DNA of 64,000 bases from Adiantum capillus-veneris (GCA_014529385.2 CM043945.1:144052741-144116740); one strand, 5' to 3'; positions 51,738 through 63,816 are shown, counted from the first letter of the stretch. The notes: generated from the sequence alone by a model not told the origin. Translations and numbers: made by a program.

Positions 51738-52848
51738 CCTTCCCTTGCTTTCTGCAAGCCATTGTGAGTTCTCACCTTGTATTATTGAAAAGAAATGCAA
51801 CAATAGACCATTTAGATTACAATATATTCCAAAACACTTGACAAGTTGACATATCGAGTAAAACTTTAGTGAAAAAACAAAGTGAAATTTAGTGAAAAAA
51901 ACAAAATTTAGTAAAAAAGCAAAGTTTTGTGAAAGTCCCTTTTAAAAGAGGGAGGTAAACAAACATGAACCTGTAAAAAATATCAAAAAGAGAAGTTTTT
52001 CTCATTGTCTTCCCATGTGGCACTAATCCTCAAGCTTTATTCAATGGTCTAGATTTGCATCCCAAATCCAACCCTTTACTAAAGACTAATAATGTAGTCC
52101 AATTAAATTTTTTGAAAGAGAAAGCAAAAGGCTGAACGAAGGGACTCATGTACAGATTAAAAGATTGGACTCAAAAGTTTGCACTTCTGTTTCCTTGTTT
52201 TCTTGTGGCATTTTCTAGTATACCAAACATAAGTAAAAATTGAGGTGTTGTATCCCCAAAGTCTTTTCACAGCTTGGACCTTTCAAAAATACATTAGAAA
52301 ACAAGGTGAAGTATCACTTTGAGAAAGACAACCATCAATCCTCCTAGCTCAACCATTGTCGAGCACGGACTATTTGTAATTTTTTGGTTTGCCTAATACA
52401 TTCACCCACATATTGTGGGTTTTGCCAAAAAGAAAAAAAGAGAAAGACATTTCAAAACAAACAGTTGCAAAGGAAATCTTGAGATTGTGGGTTTTGCCAA
52501 AAAGAAAAAAAGAGAAAGACATTTCAAAACAAACAGTTGCAAAGGAAATCTTGAGGATGAAGGGCCATTTACAAACTAAACGAAGGGAAATAGAAATTTG
52601 TACACCTTTCTCCCTTCTCCTCTAAGACTCTACGACATGTTGGGGGATTGTAGGTCCTTGGGACTAAGTGACACCCATATTAAATACGGGGTGAAGTAAT
52701 GGGGTTGACGGTCCGGATTGAGGGGTGAGATCTCAAGGCATACTAAACACGATGGCATAAAAAACAAGGCACAATAAACTCGGTAAGCGAGGAAAACAAG
52801 GCACGTTGTTGGATTTTGAACCGGTGGCCTTGCAGTCCAGGTTGAGGG
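51738..52848. other. Non-coding stretch after the Helitron
   Basis: AT-rich. It may hold the Helitron 3' end, which I cannot place. Just after the gene there are short repeats of TTTAGTGAAAAAAC (about 51867-51925). Apart from the 72-bp duplication at 52412-52555, nothing is recognised. Confidence 0.5.
52412..52555. repeat. Tandem duplication, 72-bp unit, exact
   Basis: Two identical 72-bp copies (52412-52483 and 52484-52555) starting ATTGTGGGTTTTGCCAAAAA. One frame repeats the peptide LWVLPKRKKEKDISKQ. The lack of differences suggests a recent event. Confidence 0.95.
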
Positions 52849-53074
52849 TGTTACCATATACATGTGGTAGTGATGTGTGTGAACACACTAGGACCGTCGG
52901 GGCATTTTTTTCCTCTTTAGGAGGTTTTTTCCCCGTGCATTGTATATACGCCCATCACTCAAGGGCTATCTATCTTTCTATTGCACACTAAGTAATACAC
53001 TCTATTTTGTGTGCCTTGAGCTTCCTTCGTCTTCTCCAAGCTGTGTGTGTTTCTCTGCAACCCTAATTCCAACA
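52849..53074 (+). repeat. 5' LTR of Copia copy 2
   Basis: 226 bp, TGTTACCATATACATG to CCCTAATTCCAACA; homologous to the reverse complement of the copy 1 LTRs. Confidence 0.93.
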
Positions 53075-53076
53075 AT

Positions 53077-53091
53077 TGGTATCAGAGCAGG
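53077..53091 (+). other. Primer-binding site of Copia copy 2
   Basis: TGGTATCAGAGCAGG, two bases after the 5' LTR, identical to that of copy 1. Confidence 0.93.
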
Positions 53092-53433
53092 TCACGTCCT
53101 CCCGGGCTTAGTCGCCAGCTGCTCCAGCACACGCCTGCTCACTTTCTCCAATTTCAGTGAGCTTTGGCAAGCGTTCGCAGGTCGACAAATACTTTGGGGG
53201 AACTCGTAGAGCCTAGTCTGCTCAGAATTTTGATTTGGGCTCATTGCCTCCGTTTTCACTACAGGCAGTACTGCATAGGCTATTTCATCATTTTGTGCAG
53301 AATTTTTGTCAGTGCCGTTTTCTGCATAACAGGTGCCTTATAGTCTTCTACGGTTTGTGCTATATAGCACGTGTTGATCTCGCTCCATTTCTCTTATTTT
53401 CGGGCAGTTTTCACATCAGGTGCAACATTTACC

Positions 53434-56400
53434 ATGGCTGACAACAACAACATAGATGTGTTCAAGATGTTTGCTGTTGAGGACAGGTTGGATGGGGACA
53501 ACTACCCTATGTGGGATTATATGATGCAACATGTTCTTGTGTCAAAGGGCGTCTGGAACATTGTGCAGGGCATTGATGTACGTCCTGGTTCTGAGGATGT
53601 AGGCGATGTTGAGGATGTTGCAGGTCTTGCTACAAGGATTGCAGCTGTTAGAGTTGTTTTGCCTACGGCAGAACAAGCTCGTTGGGATGTTAAGGATGCG
53701 CAGGCTCATGCATTGATTGCATTGTCTGTGAAGCGCACCATTGTTCCTCACATCCGTTCAGCAAAATCTGCAAAACAGGCTTGGGATATTCTAGCAGGTC
53801 TTTATGCAAGCCGCAATGAGACTAAAATTGCTTTGTTGTGTAAAGAGCTGGAGTCGAAGATTATGCATGAGGAAGATGATATGGACACTTTCCTTGCTAG
53901 TGTCAAGGATATCAATGAGCAACTTATTTCTGTAGGTGAAGTCATTTCAGACAGTTCACTTGTGCAGACTGTTCTTGATGCCTTACTAGATTCTTACCAG
54001 ACTTTTGCTAGTACTTGGAGACTTATGACCCAAGGAAATCCAGAAGTTGTCAAGTTTGATGCATTATGCACATTGCTGTTGCAAGAGTCACTTTCTAGAA
54101 AAAACAGGACTAGACAGCGTGCAGTTGAACAAGCTTTAATTGCTTCTCAAAGAAAGGGTGGTAACAGCAATGCAGCCACTTCATATGGTTCTGCTGCGAG
54201 TAGCAAAAATTCTATTCCTAATGCTTTTGCTGGCAGCAATTCGTCTGGATATTCTAGTGATAAGGGCAAAAAGGAGATGCGTTGCCATTATTGTAAAGCC
54301 AATGATCACTTGATCATGTCGTGCCCTAAGTTGAAGGCCAAAGAGGCTAAGAAGAAAGAGGGTGGTTCCACTGATGCTGGTTCCCCTACAAATGCAGCCA
54401 TTGTTGAGTCTTCTGTGAAAGGAGACTGTAATGCTGATGTTGATGCAGAATGGGCTTTTAGCGCAGAGTGCACTTACAACCTGCTGTCCATGATGCATGC
54501 TTGTCAGTTGCTGCAGATTCACATGTGTGGTATTTCGACAGTGGTGCTACAAAGCACATTACCTCACATCGTGAATTGTTTACCTCTCTTGAGTCTGTAA
54601 ATTGTTGCATCTAGGATTTTGTGCCGTGGGCTGTATAAGCTCACTTTGTATGACAAGTGTGGACAAAATTTTGCAAATGCTGTTGCAGATTCAAGGGCTA
54701 TTTCAGATGCAAAACTTTGGCATGCACGTTTTGGTCATCTGAATTTTGCCGGTTTGCTGCGTTTGCAAAAATCTGATATGGTTGCTTCTTTGCCGCCTCT
54801 TGAAGCACCTATCAAACATGTTTGTGCAGGATGTATTTTGGGTAAGAGGCAGCGTTCTAAATTTCCAAAGGATGGTTCAGTTCGGGCTACATGCAGGTTG
54901 CAGCTTGTGCATAGTGATGTTTGTGGGCCCATGCAAACTCCGTCCTTGGGTAATTACCTGTACTTCGTGACTTTCATTGATGATTACTCCAGGCATGTAT
55001 GGGTATTTCCGCTTAAAGCGAAGTCCGAAGTTTTTATGTGCTTCAAACAATTTCTGGCTATGGTTGAAAATGTCTCGAAATGTACTATGGGCACCCTCCG
55101 CTCCGATCGAGGGGCGGAGTATATGTCTCATGAATTTAATGCATTTCTGGCTAGTCGTGGGATAAAACACCAATGTACAGTGCCTTATACACCTCAAAAA
55201 AATGGTGTTGCTGAGAGGAAAAATAGGTCAAAAGTCAAGCTTTGCTGCATTCTTTTTGGCTTGAGGCCATAATGTGTGCCACTTATGTACTTAACAGGTG
55301 TCCTACGAAAGCTTTGCAGTCTATTACTCCATATGAAGCATGGCATGATAGAAAGCCTTCTATTGAGTACATGCATGTTTTTGGCTGTTTGGCATATGCT
55401 TTGGTGCCACAAGTGCAACGCAGAAAATTGGATGATAAGGCTGTCAAATGTATTTTTGTTGGGTATAGTGCTGAAAGCAAAGGTTACAGGTTGTATCATC
55501 CGGAAACAAAACGTATTCTAGTTTCACGGGATGTAGTGTTTGTGGAAGATTCTGTTCAGCCCTTGCTGTCATGTACTAGAGACAGTAATGTAAGCTTACA
55601 TGACATTTATGACACTTTGTTGCCTCTTTTCAGTGGAGGAAATACGAATGTAAGTTCCAATGAGGCAAATGTACAACCTATAGGGGTTTCTGAAAATGTT
55701 TTAGATCAGCCTATTACTGATGCAGATGTACATGATGTACTTGATGAGGAAAGGGATGAAAATGAGCAAGCTAGAGGTATACCAAAACGGCTGGTACACC
55801 CTTTGCGTGACAGTAAATTGGATGCACCTTTGTCTAGTCGTACTCGTTCAGGCTCTCACCATGCATCTTATGCATCAGATTGTTATGATTTGGCTATGTA
55901 TAGCTTACATGATGTTGAGGAGCCTCTGTCTTTTGATGAAGCACAGAATTCAAGAAATTGGATGGCTGCCATGCAATCAGAATATGATGCACTCATAGAA
56001 AATGACAGATGGACTTTATGTGATTTGCCTCCTGGTAAAAAGGCCATTGGTACAAAGTGGGTTTACAAGTTGAAACGCAAGCCGGATGGTGAGATTGATC
56101 GCCATAAGGCTCGACTTGTTGCAAAGGGTTATGCACAGCAAAAAGGCATAGATTATGAAGAGACTTTTGCTCCCACTTTTCGTATGACTACTGTGCGTTT
56201 TCTATGTGCATTGGTAGCTCATTTTGGTTGGGATGTACATCATTCAGACATTGTTACTGCTTTCTTGAATGGTGACATATTTGAGGAAGTTTATGTAACG
56301 CAGCCTTGCGGTTTTGTCATAAAAGGACAAGAGGACAAAGTGTGCAGATATAAGAAGGCTTTGTATGGGTTGAAGCAATCTCCTCGTGCTTGGTATGAGA

Positions 56401-57458
56401 AAGCTGACACTCATTTGGTTAAACGAGGCTTTCATAACAGTCCAACAGAAAGCACATTGTATGTAAAGCGTGAGCGTGATGTACTTCTCATTGTGGTTCT
56501 TTATGTTGATGATTTGCTGATCACTGGACTAAATGAGAGACATATTGCTGAATTTAAGGCTGATTTGAATGCTACTTTCAAGATGAAAGATTTGGGGCTG
56601 TTGCATCAATACTTTGGGTATACAGTTTAAGCAGTGTGATGGTGGTATTGCCTTATGTCAGAAAAGTTACATAGAGACATTGCTATGTAAGTTTGGACTT
56701 GAGGATTGCAAACCTATTGCCACTCCCATGGAAACAGGTTTGAAGTTGAGTCTACATGATGCTGGTGATCGTACTGATGTCACTCTTTACCAAACTATTG
56801 TTGGCTGCCTCATTTATGTATGCAACACAAGGCCGGATATTCAGTTTGCAGTCTCACAGGTCAGCAGATTTATGCATAGCCTAGGGTCTAAGCATTGGCA
56901 GACTGTCAAGAGGATTTTCCCCTACCTTAGTGGCACTTTACATCTTGGCTTGTTTTATCCCAAGGGGGGATCATTGTCACCAGACTTACATGCTTTTTCG
57001 GACTCAGATTGGGCTGGTTGTTCTGACACACGAGTGTCCACAAGTGGTTTTTGTTTCATCTTGGTAGTTCATGTATATCATGGTTGAGCAAGAAGAAGCT
57101 TACTGTGGCCACTTCGAGTTGTGAGATTGAGTACAGGGCAGTCTTCACAGCTACGGTTGAGTGTATATGGCTCAGAAGCCTTATGGCTGATTTGGGTGTG
57201 GGACAGGACACTGCCAACACTATGTACACTGACAGTCAGAGCGCATTGGCAGTTGTGAGGAACCCAATTTTTCATGCTCGCACAAAGCACATTGAGGTGC
57301 ATTACCACTATGTCAGGGAGAGGCTCTCAGCAAGAGAGATCAGCTTGGGTTATGTGCCAACACAGGACAACCTTGCAGATCTTTTCACAAAGGCATTGTC
57401 TCGTGAGAAGCTTGAAGCTTTCCACAAAGCTTTGGGCTTACTCCCCTTTGTGGACTGA
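53434..57458 (+). pseudogene. Copia gag-pol polyprotein, copy 2, broken
   Basis: The start is the ATG at 53434 (accATGGctgac; MADNNNIDVFKMF). Gag is open to about 54475, with the CCHC knuckle CHYCKANDHLIMSC at about 54280-54325. A frameshift then puts the protease site (WYFDSGATKHIT, about 54520-54560) into another frame, and about 230 bp present in copy 1 are missing near 54600. The integrase (54619-55230) keeps all its catalytic and zinc residues (HARFGHLNF, CAGCILGK, HSDVCG, RSDRGAEY, VAERKNR), but a deletion of about 60 bp then truncates it. From 55242 the frame is open for 462 codons through reverse transcriptase (YVDDLL, about 56503-56520). Single-base shifts near 56620 and 57065 split off the RNase H part, which ends at 57458 (TDSQSALA, IEVHYHYVRE). 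Confidence 0.92.
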
Positions 57459-57533
57459 TCCTGTCCTCAGGGCATGGCACTTCCCTTTAGTCATGTGCCA
57501 GCTCTCGTTCACCGCATCACTCCAAGGGGGATT

Positions 57534-57763
57534 TGTTACCATATAAATGTGGTAGTGATGTGTGTGAACACACTAGGACCGCCGGGGCATTTTTTTCCCT
57601 CTTTAGGAGGGTTTTTCCCCTGTGCATTGTATATACGCCCATCACTCAAGGGCTATCTATCTTTCTATTGCAGACTAAGTAATACACTCTCTATTTTGTG
57701 TGCCTTGAGCTTCCTTCGTCTTCTCAAAGCTGTGTGTGTTTCTCTGCAACCCTAATTCCAACA
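57534..57763 (+). repeat. 3' LTR of Copia copy 2
   Basis: 230 bp, preceded by the purine tract CCAAGGGGGATT (57522-57533). It differs from the 5' LTR by about five substitutions and a few small indels. Confidence 0.93.
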
Positions 57764-60193
57764 GAGTGTCGCATGGGTTAACCACCTCACCCACGTGCAC
57801 ATCATGTATGCCTAGGCGTTTTTATGGCCGCATTTTCCAGGCTGTCCAGGTTTAGTGCCCGTCAGGTTTAGTTTTTGATTTGACTGCTGCGGCTGCGATC
57901 TCCTCTGCTTTCACGTGTGAGCTTCTCCGCCTTTGATCCCATTGCCTCCCCCTCTTAAATATAAGTGTTACAAAGTCCTGAGGATTGTAGGTAGTCGTAA
58001 TGAGTAGCTCATGGGTGTATACAATTATAAATAGGACGTATTTACTTGTGGGTCAAGATGAGTATTAAAGAGTATGGCATATTACATAGCAAGGACAAGT
58101 GTATTAAAGAGTACGGCATAGTACCTGTACATAGTGAAGAAAGAGTAAGTACAAGTGTATAATTTTTTTTTGACAAATCGTTGGATCTTCAAATGGATGA
58201 ATAATAAGACTTTGGGGATGATAGGCAAGTTCCAACCGCTTAGCTCATGTAAAACAAAAAAGCCTAATCCACCAAGCATTGATCCACTTGTTGGATTAAC
58301 AACTATGGTCATTGGATTAGCAAACTAATCAACCACCAATTTAGAGGTCACACTCATGATCACCCTAGATAATACACAAGAACATACTGATAGCCATTTT
58401 TCGGCTATTATAAATTGTCATAGTGAGCTACCTCACCCTACCAAATTCACCCAAACACTATGGCTATCCCTACCATTTCACTGTATATAGGCGTGTGTGA
58501 GTTAGGGGGCTTTTCTCGTATTTTCTTAAAAACCATCAATTAGCTACTCACTGGGCTAGTTGAGTCAAAAAAATTAATTAAAAAAAAAAAGGTATATTAT
58601 GGCCTCTTTGTGTGTAAATATTTTGTTATATATATGGACTAAATATAGGATTTTTTATAATTATTTTGATATTTTATTTAAATATTTATACCTAGGTGTG
58701 TGTTTTATTAAACTTATGTATGCCTTCTTTCATCCTCTTGCACCATAAGTGTATTTTTTGCCAATGTGTACATACTAACCTCATATTTTTCTTTTATACA
58801 AATCACCCCCACATTTTCACCCTCTTCCTCGTGAAAACAAAAAAATTGATTTCTACTGTCTTAGTCATGTTTATTATATTATTTTCATTTACTTGCATAC
58901 CTTTTCCTCTTTCATACAAAATAATACAAAGAGGGACCATATCATATGATTCCAATATCTTTCCATATCCATAATTACTCCATATTTATTTATTTATTTT
59001 TTACTCAATATTCTAACACCATGTGCTCATTGAGCTAAAATCCATGAATAGTCCATACACTAGTCCCACCATGTATATATTGCTTTATTCACCACTAATC
59101 CTTCTCCATGCATGTGTAAAGGGCAACTTGGATGCTTTGTATTATGATATGACAAAGCAGGGGCTCACTCTTGGATACATTATACAAATTCAACAAAGGA
59201 GGGGGCCACTAAAAGACTTTGGCAGGCATAAAAAATAGGCTTTTTGGTGAGATTTTTGGCACCCATCTTCACTCCGAATTTGGAGTGGTGGTCAAAAGAG
59301 AAAATATAGCCCACGATCTGAATAATCACCTCAAATTTTTTTCATGATTTTTGGAGCAACCACTGGTGAGCTATGATTTTTTGAGTGGACCCCAGTCTGC
59401 CTACTTTTCTCACAAAGTAATCCATAGTCTTCTCTCACCTCCTTTTCCACTTCCACACACATACCCTCATTCCTCTCCATCCCTCACTCAAACTTGCAAC
59501 TTTCATGGCTTACTTCATCTTCTTCACCATTTCCATCTCTCCTTACTCCATAGCTCAAAAGATTATCATCTCTACACACATATAGCTCAATTTCTCTCTC
59601 GAGAATCAAATTCATATTACCATAACCTCTTCATCCTTTCATAAAAGAGAAAAAATCAGTAAATAACCAATCTCAAGCCCTGCAAAAGGAGGAGTTTGAT
59701 CATGGAGAATTCAACTTCCCCATGGTCACAAGAACTGCACCGACAAAGTTCTACAACCGCTTCATTCACTGGAGGAGAAGGTGGAAAATTTCATTTACAT
59801 CTTGTGGTTTCCACCAAATTGTGTATATTCTCATTCTTCTCTTAATTTTTATCATTGTATAAATCATATAATTCACCTTGAGTGCATATGCCATGTAATT
59901 TTACCCCATCCTACTAACTTCAAACTACTAACACTAACTGCTAACCTTTTTTTTGTAAATTACACCCACTCTACTCTACCGTGGAGTAGGCAACCTCACA
60001 CAAAAAATCACTCACTTCTCTAGAATCTTCTCTATTTCACCTCAATAGTTCTCTCCTCTTGAGCCCACATCCATGTGACTCAAGAGACAAGAGAGTCCCA
60101 CTCTCATAAGAACATATAAAAAATTTCATAAACATGATTTTCTATGAAAATGTTGATTAAGTATAATCCTAATTAGGGCTCTCCTCACCTATA
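57764..60193. other. AT-rich stretch without a recognisable gene
   Basis: Only short open frames, mostly rich in Phe, Ile, Ser and His from AT-rich DNA. A small perfect hairpin (ATAGCC/GGCTAT) lies at about 58391-58409. No LTR, TIR or coding motif recognised. Confidence 0.55.
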
Positions 60194-60387
60194 TGTTGGG
60201 GTATAAAGCCCAATGTGGTCGCCCAGGTAAGTGGGCGGGCCGCCAGGTATGTACACATATTCTTTTGTAAAAACCTAATAAGAACTCACTATGCTCTACA
60301 CATTAAAGTAGAGCGAGTTCACCATATCGTTGTGCTCTTCTTCTCGCACTCTCTCTCGCGTCGCACTTCCGCTCGTACTCCTTGAAC
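60194..60387 (+). mobile_element. 5' LTR-like segment of an LTR retrotransposon
   Basis: It begins TGTTGGGGTATAAAGCCC, a common LTR start style, and ends directly before a perfect primer-binding site. The end CCTTGAAC lacks a clear CA, and no second LTR is in the window, so the limits are approximate. Confidence 0.5.
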
Positions 60388-60399
60388 TGGTATCAGAGC
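60388..60399 (+). other. Primer-binding site
   Basis: TGGTATCAGAGC, a perfect initiator-Met tRNA site. It supports reading 60194-60387 as a 5' LTR. Confidence 0.75.
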
Positions 60400-60983
60400 T
60401 CAGATCGAGGCTCGGGGAAACACTGCAGGAGGCTAGAGTCACCAACTCAGATTGGAGTGAAATTCGACAGGCGAAGACATGGCCCCAAATCTCGTGGGGG
60501 ACCCCGAAGGGCTTGGTGTTGTCAGAATTTCATTCTGAGGTCATCTCGGCCACCGTTCGGCTTCGACAAAAGTCTGCGCAGGCCATTTTCGACTACATGG
60601 TGTTGACGGGTGCAGATCCGACTCTGCAAATTTGGGGTTTTCTGCCTACGACTACAAGTGCTGAGGATATCGGCACTCCCAGAGTGTTGATTTGTGGTTG
60701 TCTACACATTGAAGGACGGTTCACAGTTCTTGGAGGCGTGTCACATACGACACGGGCGCATCTACACACAGACTGTAGGCGACCATTAGGAAATTTCGGA
60801 GGTCATTTGGAGGGCCTTCTAAGAAAATGTATTTTTTGCACTCTCTCTCTAGAAAAAATGACAAATAAAAGAGCTGGGTCTTTCATAGTAAAACTTCAAA
60901 AAGTGTACTTTAAGTAGATTCCTTACCCCTCTGAACATTCGTTCGTAGTGATTGAGGGATAATACTCTTTTTAGTTGTATTGA
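60400..60983. other. Region between primer site and transposase-like gene
   Basis: The plus-strand frame 60330-60917 (195 codons) crosses the LTR end and primer site, so its start is not a gene start. Its later part (IWGFLPTTTSAEDIGTPRVL) is unrecognised; it may be a gag remnant or the leader of the gene that follows. Confidence 0.3.
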
Positions 60984-63816
60984 ATGAACAACGTCAATAC
61001 GGAGGGAATGAGGCTAACATGGAGGGACGAATCCGCAGCCGCTATTCACTTTCCATTAAACCTGCACATTTGGCTAATGGCGCACTCCTCAAATGGCACA
61101 AATGTTACCCACAAACGAGCCAAATATCACCTTCACATTGATTTGGACAATGAGTACCAACCATTGATTAAGCGCAGTAAAACAAACACACATATACCTC
61201 CCACCTCCATAGACACGCTCAGAGCTCAAGGAGCTAAACACATAGATATCTGGACGAGAGGCTCTCTCTACCCTAAGAATCCAATAACTAATGCGTCTCC
61301 ACCGTTTGTCAATCCTACAAGCTTATTGACCTTTGCTGGTGATGGAGAAAACGGCCTTCTGGGTTATTGTAAATCACTTACAAGAGAAGCTGGAACTTAC
61401 AAGAGCATTCTCCAAGCTCAACAATGTGAGATTGTTCGCCTTTCACATTTACATTCTACAGATCAGGTTACTATTTTGCAACATAAAACAGAGGTACAAG
61501 AACTGAAAGGAAAGGTGCGAAGTTGTCAAATGAAGGACACCATCTTGGGTGGTCGTATCCGAAAGAAGAAATTGCGCAATCTTGAAACATTGCAGGTTGC
61601 ATCAGGAGGTCTCAAGAAAAGAATCCGAGCATTAAGGTGATGCTTCTTGGTTGGCTACATTGTCTTAGTTAAGTAATCTCTTTGTTTTTTCTTGTTATGC
61701 ATTGTTTTCATGTGCCTAAATAGTGTTAGTGAAACAAATTTTCTGTTATTTACTTATGCATTGTCTTCATGTAGAGACTCAATCTATCCTGACAAGGAAA
61801 ACATTGACCCCAAAGCCAATATAGGAAAGAGATTGAAGCCACTTATAAGTAGAAGCCTGGCAGCAGATATAGTACATGACAAGAAGTTTAAGGTTCTACA
61901 AAGAAATGTAGTGGACCGCTTTATTTCAGAGAACTCAGTGCCTGCAAAAGAGATACAAGGCACACTTGATTCACTTGGTGTAAGCAAAAGAGGATATTCG
62001 GCTATCCAAAAGTCTGTCTCATCCATCTTTGTTAGGAAGGGTATAAAATCCAAACTTCTACCATCAGCCTCAAGTGTTTGGAAAGAGAGGCTTCAGCTTA
62101 ACGAGGCACAGGGAGACTATCTTGGACAGCCCTTTCATATTAAAGCAACTTACAGTGGCCATGGAGCCAACATGGCATATGATGAGTTCAACAATATTTT
62201 TATGGACGTGCGGATACTACAGAAGAGAATGGTGGAGTTTTACAACATCACATTTGAAGAGTCACGTGGACTATTACATTTTGTGTTAAAACTGGATGAG
62301 TGTGAGCTTGTTAAAGAGAAAAAGCTAGAGCGTGTTACTATTACTTTAATGAATAGAGCCCTCTCAAAGTGTCCCAGTGATGATCCTTTATATTTTAGTG
62401 TTCAATCAGAATCTAACATATGGTGGCTTGGTGCGTTTGAGGTAAGCGATATTCTCAAGTAAGCTCAAATATTCAGATCTACTTAAGTCTCATTTATTTT
62501 GTGTTGCAGGTAAAGAAAGAAGATCATGAGATTCTATATTGGGTGTTCCATCGAACTAATATTCCGGAGCTGATTGATCGACAGACTAACCAGGGAGAGG
62601 TACTACGTCTAGATGGAAGGGGAGACTTTCAAGTTCAGTGGCATCTTGCAGGTGACCTTAAAACATTAAAGTGCATGTATAATTGTGGAATGGGTGCAAT
62701 GGCAAAGTCACCGTGTTTGTTCTGCATGGAGCCTGCAAAGGTCATGGACCCAAAGTGGTGGAGAAAAGCTCCAACACGTCACATTGAGGATCCTTCTTTT
62801 CGACCAGTTTTGAAAATACCACTTGTGAATGTTCACATTTGTACAATGCATGCCCTTTGTAGAATTGTAGAGAAATTGGTCTACTTATACATCGGGTTTG
62901 CTTGGAAGATTAAGAACTCTGCAGAACGACAAGTAGCCTTGCAGTGCTTAGAAATGGTACTGTCGGATATGGGGCTTCATGGTGGCAATGTGAAAATCCA
63001 GCGGGATGAAAAGAGATCAACTGCTGAGAAGGATGTCCCATGCAAACCATCCATCGGTGGGGTGAAGGCACGGAGGTTTTTATCTAAGCCCCAAGGTACA
63101 AGAGATCCAAAGCTAACAAAACATGGAAAAATATATAACACATCTTATGTTAGCTGGAAAAAGCTACATATTACAGTCAAAGACCACGAACCAACTACTC
63201 GTAACGCGAAGGCTGAGGTTTGGCGATCAATAGACATCCTATTTTTGATGTGCGACAAAGATGACTGGTCACAAGGTGATATGAACAAGTTCAAGGAAAA
63301 TCTCAACCTTCTGAAAAAATCATTCAAGACAGCATGGACAGACACCCAGATTACTCACTACATGGTATTATCATGTATTTCTTTCTCTCTTATGTGCAAA
63401 TATGTGAGTGTAAAACATTCTAACTAATCTGTTTTCATATCCAGCACATCATCTTCAATCATTTGCCATATTTTATACAGAAGTATGGAAACCCGGCAAT
63501 ATGGAATACCCAAGGGATGGAAAAGTCTCATTACATGGCGAGAAATGCTTATTTCAGGCACACACGACATGGTGGCTCTCGAATCAAGGCTAACAGTTTG
63601 AGAGAACTATTTGAATGGTTCTATCGTAGAATCATTCATCGAATGCAGGCAAAAGAAGTCTTGGCAAATTCAGCAACAGCACAAGCCATCAGACATTTAC
63701 AACAACAAAAAGCTAAAAGATCAATGGCATACAACAACTCCGGAGCTCGTGAAAGTCAACGAAGGTGGAGAGAGACAATGGTGTATGTGAATCACAAGTG
63801 GAGAAAGATACTCTGA
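60984..63816 (+). CDS. Intact four-exon gene, probable DDE-type transposase of unassigned family
   Basis: Exons 60984-61636, 61775-62441, 62510-63364 and 63445-63816, joined by three GT-AG introns of 138, 68 and 80 bp, all keep frame and give about 848 residues without a break. The start ATG is the first in frame but not proven. Residues 1-220 include a helical, Lys/Gln-rich stretch (EVQELKGKVRSCQMKD; GGRIRKKKLRNLETLQ). The later part has an RNase H-like order: Asp392 in VLKLDECELV (62295), Asp489 in HLAGDLKTLKCMYN (62654), then CLFC and an MHALCRIVEKLV segment, and Glu751 in GMEKSHYMARNAYF (63520). D-D-E with a long Cys/His insertion between the second Asp and the Glu is known from several cut-and-paste superfamilies, but I cannot place this one. 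A domesticated host gene is the alternative. Confidence 0.6.
61637..61774 (+). other. Intron 1 of the transposase-like gene
   Basis: Donor AAG|GTGATG, acceptor TTCATGTAG|AGAC. It interrupts an Arg codon (two bases before, one after) and the frame continues as DSIYPDKENIDPK. Confidence 0.75.
62442..62509 (+). other. Intron 2 of the transposase-like gene
   Basis: Donor GAG|GTAAGC, acceptor GTGTTGCAG|GTAAAG, between codons. It is very short (68 bp) but has strong consensus ends. Confidence 0.8.
63365..63444 (+). other. Intron 3 of the transposase-like gene
   Basis: Donor CATG|GTATTA, acceptor CATATCCAG|CACATC, between codons; the join gives THYM then HIIFNHLPYF. Confidence 0.75.

Larger units (their letters stand above)
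39400..51800 (+). mobile_element. Helentron-type Helitron, with nested insertion
   Basis: The element is recognised by its genes: an RPA1-like single-strand-binding protein upstream and a Rep-helicase-endonuclease protein downstream, both on the plus strand. The endonuclease at the end of the helicase is the mark of the Helentron/Helitron2 group rather than the canonical plant Helitrons. I cannot fix either terminus: canonical TC and CTRR ends do not apply to this group. The limits given are the outermost supported parts. An LTR-element fragment at about 40700-43850 interrupts the 5' half. Confidence 0.75.
52849..57763 (+). mobile_element. Ty1/Copia LTR retrotransposon, copy 2 (plus strand)
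   Basis: A 4915-bp element of the same family as copy 1, in the opposite orientation. LTRs lie at 52849-53074 and 57534-57763, with a primer site at 53077 and a purine tract before the 3' LTR. The flanks are GAGGG (52844-52848) and GAGTG (57764-57768), a target duplication with one mismatch. It is shorter than copy 1 mainly because of a deletion of about 230 bp after the protease and a smaller one in the integrase. Confidence 0.95.

Noticed and set aside
60330-60917. 195-codon plus-strand frame as a gene
   Set aside because: It begins inside the LTR-like segment and crosses the primer site; no domain recognised.
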